From the NCBI GenBank assembly GCA_051294375.1, contig CM119270.1, positions 19,789,741 to 19,853,740 on the forward strand: a stretch of 64,000 bases of DNA, in the 5' to 3' direction. Below the pieces are notes generated by a model. The model ran no database searches. It saw only the letters and a program-made list of their open reading frames with translations, and was not told the DNA's origin. Of the stretch, positions 34,201-47,000 are shown one piece after another (position 1 is the first letter of the stretch; each line of letters begins with the position of its first letter). Made by a program: the position numbers and the translations under genes. This DNA is from Paraspadella gotoi. Lineage: Eukaryota > Chaetognatha.

Positions 34201-37200
34201 AATGGCAGCAACCAAATTTTCAAGGTCCCCCGGAAATGTCACCTTATCAACAAGCATTTTATCAGAATGAGTATTTCAGACCATATGGCTATCACCAAGG
34301 AATGCCTCTTCAAGCAGGGCCTATGGGTTTTGGCTGGCCACCTCCCTTTCCCCCTGACCCTTATGATAGACGCCAAATTTCAGAACGTTATCCTTATCAA
34401 GAAAATAACTTAGGAGGACAACAATCTTTTGCAAAAGATGAACATGAACAAAGAAGATTGAGTGACAATGAAAAAAGAGGTCAAGATTCAAAAAATCATG
34501 AGCAATATCATATTTATGATAAAGAAAAACATGATCGAAAAATAATTAACAGAAGAGACTTGAGTAAAAAAATGTCTTCCCAAGAAATTTATGCTTTAAA
34601 AAGTAGTGAAAAGCAAGAGAATAATTTTAATTCATTTGGTTTACAGGATCTTAAAACATCGAAAAATAAAAAACAGTTTGCTCATCAAATGGAAGTGGTT
34701 GGTTTAAAAACTAGAAAGGCTGACACTACAAGATTACAATTTACTGATGACAATAAAGCAATTTTGGAAATGGACCAAATTGATGACAGTGAAGATGATA
34801 TGAACAAATATAAATTTAATTCTTCAGGATACGAATCTGACAAATCAATGGCCAGAATAAAAGAATCTAAAAGAGGATTGCCACCCCCTAAAGTGAAAGT
34901 CTTTCAGTCAAACATGTCTTCTGTTCAAATAAAATGGCATTTTGAATATGCCCTTGATAATTTATATGAACGTAATATTGCAGTAGTAAACTGCATTGGT
35001 ACAAAATATGAAGGAGCAGTAAACAGTGACCTAAGTTTTGAGAATTTTATGGAGTCTGAAACGGGGAAACTTTTGCCTGCTGTACAACATTGCTGGAATG
35101 TTCCTCCAGAGAAATGTTCAATTGAAATATCAGGATTACTTCCAGGAGGAACTTACAGATTCACTATAATATCTAAATACACTACAAAAACTAAAAAACA
35201 AAAATCAGATGTAGATATTTCATCAGAAGCAATCACCTATACAACACTTGGTCCACCTGGAGCACCTTTTGTAAAAGTAACCTCAATTGATGTACATCAG
35301 GTTGTTTTAGAATGGGAACCTGGTCCATGTCATGATGATGTTCAAGTTACTGGTTATGCTATCTTGTTAGATGGGCAAGCGTTAGCCAGGAAATTTAATA
35401 AAAAGCAAACAGAAACTACTTTGAGAGATTTACAGCCGGGTGTGACACATAAAGTTCATATCATTGCTACTACCAACCATGAAGTTGGAAACTCACCAGC
35501 TTCAAATGCATTAATTATTACTTGTCCCGCGCAGCCACCATCTGTGGTAATATCAGAGGTTCATTGTAATAAAGCAGGATCAGCTAAAATAGCTTGGAAT
35601 CAGCCATTAAATCATCCTCAACCAATAACTTATTATACAATTCTTTTAGATGGCTCATGGCAGGGAGAAATAAAATCACAACCTGGTGTTTTACAAAGGG
35701 AATATGAGTACATTCTTGATTGTCTTGTTCCAGGACAATATTATGACGTTGCGGTCACAACTCATTGTGGAGAATCCAAGATTGATCCAGAGGCTGATCA
35801 CATTTACTGTTTGGCGATTAGCAACTATTCTAACATAATCCCACTTGCGTGTCCGGCACCACCAATTTCTCCGAAGCTTTCCCTTGAAAACATACATGAA
35901 AAAGGAATTGACATAACATGGACAATACCACAACAGTATGGATCAGCATATCTATCGGGCTTTCAAATTTTAAAAAACAGCCAACCATATGGAGCCAAAC
36001 TCGGACCAGATTCAAATTTTACCACTATAGGTGACCTTAGATTAGGTGAACAAATCAAGCTACAAATAATTGCTCTTACAGATCACTCATGTGGAGATGG
36101 CGAAAAACTTAATGAAGAAGTACAAAAACATTTATTGCTGTTAGCAAATGAGTTTGAAGAAGACTCAGGAATTGAAAGCTCCATTAAAAATGATGAAATA
36201 AAATTTAAGCAAGTTAAACAAGAAAATGAGCCAGTCTATATCTTAGAGCATTATTCAAACTGTTGGCCAGGTCCAATGTTGGTAGTAGAATATTCTGGTA
36301 TAGTGTTAGCTCCTATAGATGTTCATCTTGAAGGAGTTACTGGTCATTCTTCATTAATATCGTGGCAAGTATCAAAACAGAAAAGAAATTATCACAATTA
36401 CCCAGACTCATTTCAGATAGTATGGTGGAAAGGAAAAGTTCCTGAAAGAGGGAATATTTTTAGTGAAACTAGTATCGATATGAATTTTGATATTCCTAAT
36501 TTAGAGCCTGGATGTCAATATTCAGTTTTGGTTTCTGGCAAAAAAATAATTAAATATGGCAGAGTTGACCCTAAATGTGAGACAGATTCTCGAGCATCTA
36601 CTTTGGTATTAAGTTCAAGGATTGAGAAGCTAATAATCACAGCTGCGCAACCGCCTGAAGCTCCTTCAAATTTAGGACTAGTTTCTTCAACTTGTACAAG
36701 TCTAAAAGTTGCCTGGGATAGTCCTGTTGAACATGGATCAGAAATTTTGGGACTAAGATTAGATGCTGTGGCAATAAATTCAAAGAAGCATCAGCATATA
36801 AGATTAGAATTACTTCCAGATGCAACATGCACCGTGGTAGATGGGTTGGCAGAAAAAACAGAGTATGCTATAACAATAACAGCAATAACAGATGAGTACC
36901 TGGACCAAGACCAAAGAGGTGAAAATCCTTTCAATACTGATAATCTCCCAGAAGAAAATGTTTGGCTTCCAAACACTAGTATGATAGCTCAAACCTCAGG
37001 AACTAATCCTGCAACCAATATTAAATGCTCTAAATCATCAGAAATTAGTTTAACAATTACTTGGGATTCCCCAGTGGTATATGGATCTAATCAACTACAT
37101 GAAGTTGTCATTCGTTGGGCAGAGGCAAGAAATAGAAAAGGGGGAAGCTACACAGATCCACATGAAATGTCAACATATTGTGACCACCAAAGAGTTGCTC

Positions 37201-40200
37201 CCGATCAAACGATGTTGACTATACCTGGTTTAACAACTGGAATGCTCTACAGAGTTATTGTGGAAGCATTGGTCAAAGTTAAAACAGATATAAGAGATAC
37301 TTCTGTGAATGGACCAGAACGAATAGTCAATATATTATCAGCTCCTCTGTTTGCAAGGACTTGTGCAGCGGTTGAAGTTCCTGTGCTTACAGTAACTCAA
37401 TATTCTGCAAATAGCATTGTTTTAACTTGGGAAAAGCCAAAAGAGCACACTGTGGTAAAAAATCAGGCAGACCCTGAAGCCAAATTAAAGTATTTGCGAA
37501 CTCCTTTATTAGGATACCGGCTTGAAATTAATAAGAAACCCTACATGAAACTAAGAGCTTCAGCATACTCTTGCACATTGTCGAAATGCAAGCTTGGTAA
37601 ACCGTATGAAGTTGTGCTTGTAGCCTTGTCTTGCACTGAAGAAGTCTACCGTGAAAGAAGGAAAAAAATTAAAGGAGCCCTACCGCCAAATGAGATGCCA
37701 GTTGGCAGCAGTAGCAAAAGTTCAAATGTTAACAGCTTAGATATTTTGATCGGAACTGATGACGAGGATATCAATGATGAATCGGCATCAAAACCAGTGA
37801 CAGTAACCATTCCTGTATTGAGGTGTGGCGTCACTCATATTGGTGGTAAGTTTGTTCCCCGGGACCTAATCACAAGCAGTTCATTCATCGGCGATATAAA
37901 ACTAGAATGGAAACGTCCAGATCCAACTGAAGGTTTAGTCCTTCAATATGTTGTAACATGGTTTCCTTTATCTCTTGAAAATTTTGAATCAAAATCAATG
38001 AATGTTCATTCAAGTTCAGCCAGTTGTTCCCTTCCAGTGACAAACATGCGTACAATTTATCAAATCAATTTTAAATGCAGTCTACGAGATGGAACGGACA
38101 GTGAGATTCAAACTCTTCAGGTCTTGGTTCCTGGTCCTCCAGAAAGTCCCGATCTTTGGGTAAATGAAATCTCCTCGGCTGAATTTGAAATTGAATGGGG
38201 TGAGCCGAGAGCTTTTGGGGCAAAGTTGAAGGGTTATCAAATATATCTGAATGACAGAAAAGCAGGTGCTATGATATCTGCTCATCGCCACAAAGCGGTT
38301 ATTCCTTGTCGCTCTAACAGAGAATACAAAGTATCCATAATTGCACTCAGCGATTGTCCAGCCTTTGAAGAGTCAGTGCCCAGTGCCCCACTGTTCATTA
38401 AAACACCGCGAGGTCATGACGGTGCCGATGATGATGGCACGGTGACATCTGATGGAGAAGGAGAATTGCTTGGCGTGAAAAAAATTGACCAAGAAGATGC
38501 TGCCATTGTGCTGAAAATAACAAACGTGACCAATGATAGCATCTCTTTAGATTGGTCGAGCTTTCTTGATCGTGAGGGAGTTGTTGGGTACAAAGTTCAG
38601 TGGAACACAGAGAAACAGCCCTGGATGCGAGAAGCACTGGTTGGTTCCGACTGTTTTCGTTATATCTTGAAAAACTGTGTGCCTGGAATGACTCACTATT
38701 TACGAATCATTGCCCTGAGCGACGAGGACTTTATTATAGCCAAGTCTAAGAGAATCACAGTACAGACCTCAGCACCGCCCGGCACCTGCAAACTCTCATT
38801 GAGAGCCTCCAACTTTAATTATATCAGTGTGGAGTGGTCAAAGCCACCTACTTTTGGAGGTGCGCAAATAACTGGATTTAAAGTCTTCGTGAACAACAAC
38901 ATGAAGGTGCTTCTTGGAAGCGAAGAGACAAACTACACTCTGACCGAAGGATCGATGTGTCAAAACTACACATTTCAAATTCAAGCACTTTCAAACTCTG
39001 AAAAGCTCAATGGACAACTCTCACAGCCACTTACCATAACTTGGCCAGGTAAAGAAATTATAAGAAAAGTATAAAACTAGAAATACTAACATTCTCTTCG
39101 ATGACAGTTATGTCGTAATTAAAATCAAATAATCAAAGTTGAAAATAATATTTATTAAAAGAAATAGATTTAAAATGTGATCAAAGAATAAACTATAAGT
39201 TTTAATTAAAAAAATAATAATTAAAAATAATATTAATAATTAATAATAATAATAATAATTAAATTCATATTTATTTTTGTATTCATTTATAAATATATAT
39301 TACATGCATGTAAGATTTTTCCCAAAAAATAAAAAAATCAGGAATCAAAGTTCCGGAATTGAAGGAGAGACGTGTGGAGCCTTACTTAATCAGCGTCGGT
39401 TGGGACGAAGTTTACGCGACGGCAGGAGTCAGGTAAGTTAAAACATATTGGTTGACCATATAATGTCGATATCGGTATCATAATCATTATCATCATCATC
39501 TGTCACAAAATGTGGGTTTTGAATATCTTATGTAATTTGAAAAGATATACTTTTCTACCAAACGTAAACTTGTGCGTCTTATTTCACTAATTTAAAATGG
39601 ATCTGATTGCCACGCCCCTTTCTTTCCCCGCCCCTCGTTCCTCACAGACTCGCTTACTTCGTCGTGACTTGTGAACGCGACGAAGACGGTGAACGGTTCA
39701 CCGAAGGACCTCTTCATCCAGATACTCGAAGCGTCACTTTCACCGACATGACACTTGGACATTACGTTTGCCAACTCGAGGTAAGGGCTCATATGTGGGG
39801 TTTTTTTTGTCATTTAGTTAAATGCTTAATTAAATACATTTTTAGTTCAATTCAATTAAATTTCAATTGTTATGGTTCGAAGGTACGTAATTATTAAAAA
39901 TATTACAGAAGGAAAAGTTAAATCTTCTTAAAATTTTAATTTAAAATTTAAAATATATTTTTTTAATCCCGCCCCCTTTGCCTTAAAGGTTGCCGTCCAC
40001 GGCCTGGACGAGCTCCTCCACTCTCCACCCCTCAACATCAAACCGGCCGTCAACCCCGACCCTCCCTCCATCCACGTCACCGTCGTCGGCCTCGAGGAGA
40101 GACTCAAAGTCGAACGCGTCGCCGTCGACCTCATCAACAAACGCGACCGGCTGCTGGGCGTGCTGCGGCTCTGTCAGGCTGCGTCGGCGGAAGCGGGCGT

Positions 40201-41051
40201 CGCCACCACGCGCACCGACGAGACGCTGATGCGGAAGATGCTGGGGAAGATCAATCAGCTGGACATGATGCTCAACGAGTGCGTGGAGACGCTGGCCGGG
40301 TTGACGGGCCACTTGGAGGTTAGTCGGTAGTTGAAGGAAGAGAGTTTTTAAAAAAGCAGGAAGCAGGGAAGGATTGAAAAAGTAGTACGTCAATAGGTCT
40401 AGAGAAAATAAACTGAAATATTTCAGACTTACATTTTACAGATTATAATCAAGCGTACAATAAATAATACAATCAATTAATAAAAGATTGAAATAATATT
40501 TTTACTTTTTTTGACATAATAAATTAATACAGAATAAATGACATCAAAAAGTTAAAATATTAGAATATTTAAATAAAGTCCACAACTCAATCTTTTCCAG
40601 GTCCACCTCTCCTGGACGGCCAAACAGTCGAGCCCCGACCTCGTCGTCTCCGGATTCCAAATCCTCGTCAACGGACACCAATTCGGTCGCAAACTTCCTC
40701 CGTCCAAACGGAGCACCCGGTTCAAGCTCGAAGTCAACGAACCCGTCAAACGGATCTGCATGACGACCTTGTGCGACGTGCCCAAGTCCAATAGTCGAGA
40801 CGGCGACGCCGTGGAGATTCTCACCGGCGCCTTCAGACCCTTCTCCTTCTTCTGCCTCCACGGGATGCACCGAGCCGGCGTGGAGTGGCCCGTCCAGGGA
40901 TGCTGCGCCTATCAGGACACTCTCGCCGTCGAACGCCACGCGCTCAAGTCGACGGATCGAGTCAGGCTGCTGCATCAGGGGCTGCTCCGGCTGCAGATCC
41001 CGCCGCCGCGCTGTCACGCGCGACACGTGTTCGACGCGGAGTTTCGGTGAG

Positions 41052-41098
<47 letters not shown>

Positions 41099-44000
41099 AT
41101 GATAAAATTTATTTTGTGAAAAAATAAAATAGTAGAAAAAAGCGATACTTCGGACTGACAATGCCAAAAGAGAAGTTTTAAATATTACATTTAATTAAAT
41201 AAATTATTTATTTTAAACGTTAAACTTGCTTGTGACAAAGCGTAGGAGAAAAATAGGAAATAGGAAGATGCTAAAAAAATGAACAAAGAAAAAAAAACAA
41301 AAACAAAACGAAACAAACGTACTATAAGAAATGTAACAATGTAATGATGACGTAATGTAATCCCACGAACCCCCAGCGCCCTCTTCCCCGACTCCGGCTT
41401 GGACCGTCCCGTCCTCCTCCTCTTCTGGACCGCCTGGTGTTCCGCCTGTCAACGACCAGGCGACGCCTTCATCTCTTTCGCCGCCGAACATCACGACAAG
41501 TACGAGTTCGTGATGGCGGCGACGAGCGGCGAAGACAACGAAGCCGCCGAGGACGCCGACTCCGCCGCCGCCGTCGCCGCCGAGATCGAGAAGCGGCGGT
41601 GGCGGCGAGACGGCATAGTGAGGCACGTGACCACGGAATTGTCTGAGCCCGTGGCGATGCCCCCGCTGTCGAGGCGAGGGAGCGTGACTAGGTGAGTTAG
41701 GGGAGGATGGGTGAGGAGTGGGTGAGTGAATGTGATTGCGTGTGTCTGGGTTTAAAGGAGAGATGCGTTGTGAAAGTAAATAATGTACCAAAACTAGTCC
41801 CAGAATCAGCAGCACCTAAATGGCGCCAGAGATATCATATGCTTCTCCCTAATTCTAATGATTTGTAGCAGAGTAATTTCTGGTCCGTTTCAAATGCGAT
41901 TGAGTGATTCAATCTCATTTGCATACTGTAGTAAGTTAGATCATGCCCCTCGTTAGATATTCAGGTTCGCGCCTTGCTGATTCGTACAAGAAATCAAGAG
42001 GAGGAATTTGCTGTCAGATTATCAAACTTGTATGAAATGAAATGTGATTTTACTCGCGGCATCATCTTCCACAATACATTTTTTTTTCTTTTATCTTCAT
42101 TAACTCATTTCGCCCCTCTCCCCTATTCTCACCCCTTTTCCCTCCCCCCTCCCCCACCCCCACCTCCTTCTCTCAGTCTCCACTCCCGACGAAGGCGTCA
42201 CTTCCCTCGCCCGTCTCTACGGCGTCAGGGGCGTTCCCACTCTCGTCGTCGTCCACCCGCACGGCTACATCGCCTGGAGAGGGCGTTACGCGGCCCACGA
42301 CGTCGAGGGATACGAGAAGATGTTGCAGGTTGGAAGTCCGGCAAATGTTTCCTTTTCGATAGTTTAATTACTAGTTTAAAGTTTTTTTTAGTTAAAATAT
42401 TTAAAAAAATAAAATATTGTAAATATAATTTGCATATTGTAGAAAAGATAAATTTAAATTCGTCTAATATTTAAATGTTAAATTAATAAAGTTAAAGTAT
42501 TCGTTGTTTAGGGATCGATCTAAATCATATTTTTTTAGTCATACAGATTCACCAAATATGGTGATAACTGGATTACGACCAAAAAAGTTAAGAGATAATT
42601 AAAATTTCATCTTAATTAAGTTAATTTAAAACTTCATCCATTCCGTTGACTCTTCTTTCACACGCGACCGAATTTCTCACTTTCACGAACTTCAGCACGC
42701 CGTCTGTGAAACGCTGAGAGAACCCTGTCCCGTGACCGAGTGTGACGTGTGCAAAGGCGACACGAGAGTCGACGGAAGAGGCGCTGGATTTCACGCCACA
42801 GATTTGGGAGGACAAAGCGTCAGTCGCGTCTTTCAGGTGAGAAATTTTATTTGAAGTCATTGCTTTATTCGTTCATTTTTTAAATTAATTAATTCATTCA
42901 TTCATTCATTTATGTATTCATTCATTCATTCATTCAATATTTCGTACCTTCCTCTATTCAATCTTTCATTCATTTATTAAATTCAATAATTTATTCGTTT
43001 TTTTACATTTATTCATTCCATTCTTTCAATGTTTCTTTTATTCATCTCATTCTATTAATTAATTAATTAATTAATTCCATCCATCCATCCCTCCCCCTTT
43101 CCCAGGGAGTCAATCGCCGTCGCAAGACCGGCTGGGCGCCGGAGGAGGAGGAAGAGGAAGAGGATTTAGCGGAGGAACTTGAATATGCGGCGCCTGGAAA
43201 GGGCGCGCGCGGCGCCGCGAAAGCCTCCGGCGGCGCCGCTATCTCGAGATCGCTCGGCGCCGTCGCGACCGAGAACGGCGCGGTCGTTGAGCCGATCGCG
43301 AGCCGCCTCTCTCGTCTCTAGTCGAGCCGCGCCATCTTCCGGTCGAGCCACGCCCCTCAAAGCGTTCGACGTGAGGTCGCTGTCGCCGACGAGCGTCACT
43401 TCGGAGACGAGGGTCAGTTTAGGAGGAACAAAGAAGAGGAGGAGGAGTAGAGCGAGGAGCGAGGAGAGAGGAGGAGGAGAAGATGAAGAGAGCGAGGAAG
43501 AGGAAGAAGGGGAGGAGAGCCGGACCCGCAGCGGACGCAGCGGACGCAGCGTCGACCGCAGCAGCGCCGCCTCGACGACGAAACGGAGCGGCGCCGAGAC
43601 GAGGTCCCTAGCGTCGGCGGCGTCGACGCTGCGATCGGCGCGATCCTTGCGGCGTCAATCCGGCGCCAGTCGAGCCTCGGCGGCGTCGAGATCCATTTCG
43701 TCGAAACACTTCTTGGGTCGAGTCACGGCGCCGCCTTTGAGCGCCGGAAAAAGAGCGCCGTCGGGTAAGGATAAGTGAGGGGCGCCGTTGAAAACAGTGC
43801 CGGAAAGCAAAAAAAAGACCGCGGAAAACAATCCTGGGAAAAACAGCGCCGGGGAAAACAGCACCGCCAAAAACAGAGATAAGAATTAAGATAACAGGGC
43901 CTGGCAAAACCACCGGAAATTAGAGGGCCGTCTTTTGGTGAGTTTAAATCATTGGCGAAATCCACTAATGAAGTGACTTTCGTCGTTGCTCATGATTTAA

Positions 44001-47000
44001 TGACGATTTTTCAATTTCTCGTTAAAAATTCATGATTACATTTTTCCAAAATATAATTGCCTTAATTGATTTCCAATACGAATGTTATTTTTGCGTCTTT
44101 TTTTTTACGAAACATTAACCATGTGTACGTTTTCCATCTTTATTTTTGGGTTATTATTTATTGTTCCTTTTTATTTACACGAATAAAAAAAAATCATTAT
44201 TTATATTTTAAGTGTCATTTGTTTCATCACGTAACAAAGTTAAATTTTTACATAATCTTATTAGTATACGTAAAAGTCATGCCAAGTTAGGAACTTTTTC
44301 CTAAGTTAGGTAGTTTGTCAAAGATCGTAAAAGCCTTTTAATCCGGAATCGAGTCTCAGCAACCAAAAAAAAGGAACTCACCTTGCGTTCTTGTCCCGTT
44401 CTCATCGGATGGATAATTAAGAGCGTCTTAATCTTCACCATATGAGCGAAATAAAGAAAAGGAGGAGCTTACCTTGATGCGTCGACCGAGCAGCGCAGGG
44501 CAGATGATGCAGATGAGGATGACAGCAGAGACGGGCGCGGTGCCGATGGCCACGGGAGCATCACGTTGATGGGGCTGGGGTCTGGGGAAATAGATGGGGT
44601 AGTTTAGTCGTTTGTTTCGTTCGGTATTTTATCCATTTCGTTCTCTCTTTCTTTCTTTCCATTTATTACTTGTTTCTTCTTTGTACGTCATTTCCTAATC
44701 CATTCTTGTTTAATCAATTCATTCGATGCTTTCATTCATTCATTCATTCATTCATTCATTCATTCATTCATTCATTCATTCATTCATTCATTCATTCATT
44801 CATTCATTTATTCATTCATTCATTCATTCTCATCCCTTTCTCCTCCAACCAACCTTTCTCGCAAATGAACGGCTGCAGTTCGTCGCAGTTAAAATCCTGT
44901 ACGATGTAATAAGCGCCATCTCTAACGTCACGAAGCACCTCGCATCTGTCGCTCGCGGCGATGCCTTTGATCCAGGGCTCAGATTTCCAAGGGTCGCTGA
45001 TCGCCACCTGTCGGGGAAAGAAAAAACGAAAAAGGGGGGGGGATCAGTGGGAGACAGTAGAGAAAGACAATAGAACAGAGGGATTCGTGGTTTTAAAAAG
45101 GTTGAAGAGATTTTCTTTTAAGGTTATTAGTTATTATTAATTATTACTATAAATTATTATTATTAATTGTTTTAAGGTTATGAGTTTTACAAATGACGTT
45201 TTAACTGTTGAAGGACGAGCGGTAGCAAGTCTCGACTCAGGAATTTGTTCAGAAGCGATATGAACGCTGTTCAATTGAACAGCGCAACGGGTTTACCGTT
45301 ATATTTAAAAAAAAATAATAATAACTTAAAATTTTACTGCTATTTCCTCTGATTGTTTTTTAAGGTCGATGCTCTCATTTATTGCCACTAAGAAAATTAA
45401 GATACAGTATCCAGTTATATGACGTTTAGTTTTATCAAAATCAACATCTAAGCAACTACACAACATATAAAATTACTAATAAAGTTACTTGTAAAAAAAA
45501 ATCCATTCAAAAAAGTCACTTTATGAGTAAAAAATATCCAGTAAAAGGCACTTCAATATGCAAATGAGAGTAAGAACTAATACAAATTTTAAAAAAATTG
45601 AATATGGTTCTAGAATTTTTAAATAGCTTATGTCGTATATATTAAATAAAATTTAGACAACACTAGTCATTTGTGATTTGGTTATTAGTATATTTTAATC
45701 AATCAAGGTATCATCACAAAGAAACATCACCTTCTCGTATCCTCATATAGCGAGCTGGCTTGGTACGACCCATTCTTCGTAATTTGTTGGCCAGACTCTC
45801 AGTAAGTAAACGCGTGCGAGGACTAGCGCCCTCTTCCTGTGTTGGAGAATGATTAATGAATAATACAATTATTATCTTAATAATCATGTAATTCATAAGA
45901 TTTTGTAGTTTAAACTCGCCTGACTCTGTGCGTGGCTCTTGAACATCGTGACGACGCTCCAAAGTAGTTAATAGCAAGTGTCTTCGTATTTTCCGTCCAA
46001 CCGTTTATTGCATTCCCGCTGATGACTTTATATAAATAAAAACAAATAAAATTACACGATTGATTTTAAGAGAAAGTCATTCAGCATAACAGATGCGTAA
46101 TCTTTATGTATTAAAGCTAATGACATCGAAAAATACATATAGTCATCATAATCACAAAAAAAATAAGTTTTTTAATATGTAAAACATTCTTTTTCAATCA
46201 TTTTTTTAAATCGGTAAATAACAAAAATTGTTAAGTTAAATGGTAAGCACATTTTTTTTAGAAGATTAGTTTTTCAATCTATTGTTTAAAAAATTCTAGG
46301 CTTAAGAAGTTAATAAACACGGTAAGGTTATAATTTAGAAGGGGCGAGAATTAAAAATTAATCTTGTCACTCTGTTGGTTTTCCAGTCGATGAAACAAAA
46401 TCTTCAGTTAAATTAGTTGGTAAAAGAAATTTGAGCTACAGTGAATCTATTACGAATTTGAAGAGTGGCAGAAAACACTAAAACGACTGCAATAATATTG
46501 ATTTAAAAATTTTATTAGCAAATCTTAAAAACATTTTGTAAAAATGTATAGAGAGACATTTGATAAACGCGTTCCAGTTATGAAGAATTCAGGGTTAAAG
46601 TTAAAAATGATTCATTTTTCAATGATACAAGTTTGAAAATTAAAAATTGTCTCTCTATTACATTTTTCGAATTCACTAATAAAAAATTCAGTAAAAAATA
46701 TCAGGATGGATTGGTGCTTTTTCGTTTTGACCTGCAACTCTCAGATAGGTTTCTATTTATTTATATTATAATTAAAACCATAAAAATGGCGTAGAATTGC
46801 ATCAAATGTTTAAAGGAATACATTTTTTCGAATCGGCAGGAGCTCAGCCTTCTGAATTTTTACTCAATGTTTTGCCTAATTTTTGAAGGTCAATTGATGA
46901 CCCTTCTTAACGAGTAGGAAACAAAGTCTAGAAAAAATGAATTTACATTTTCAACAAGAATAGATATAACATATGAAAGAATGTCATCATACACAAGAAC

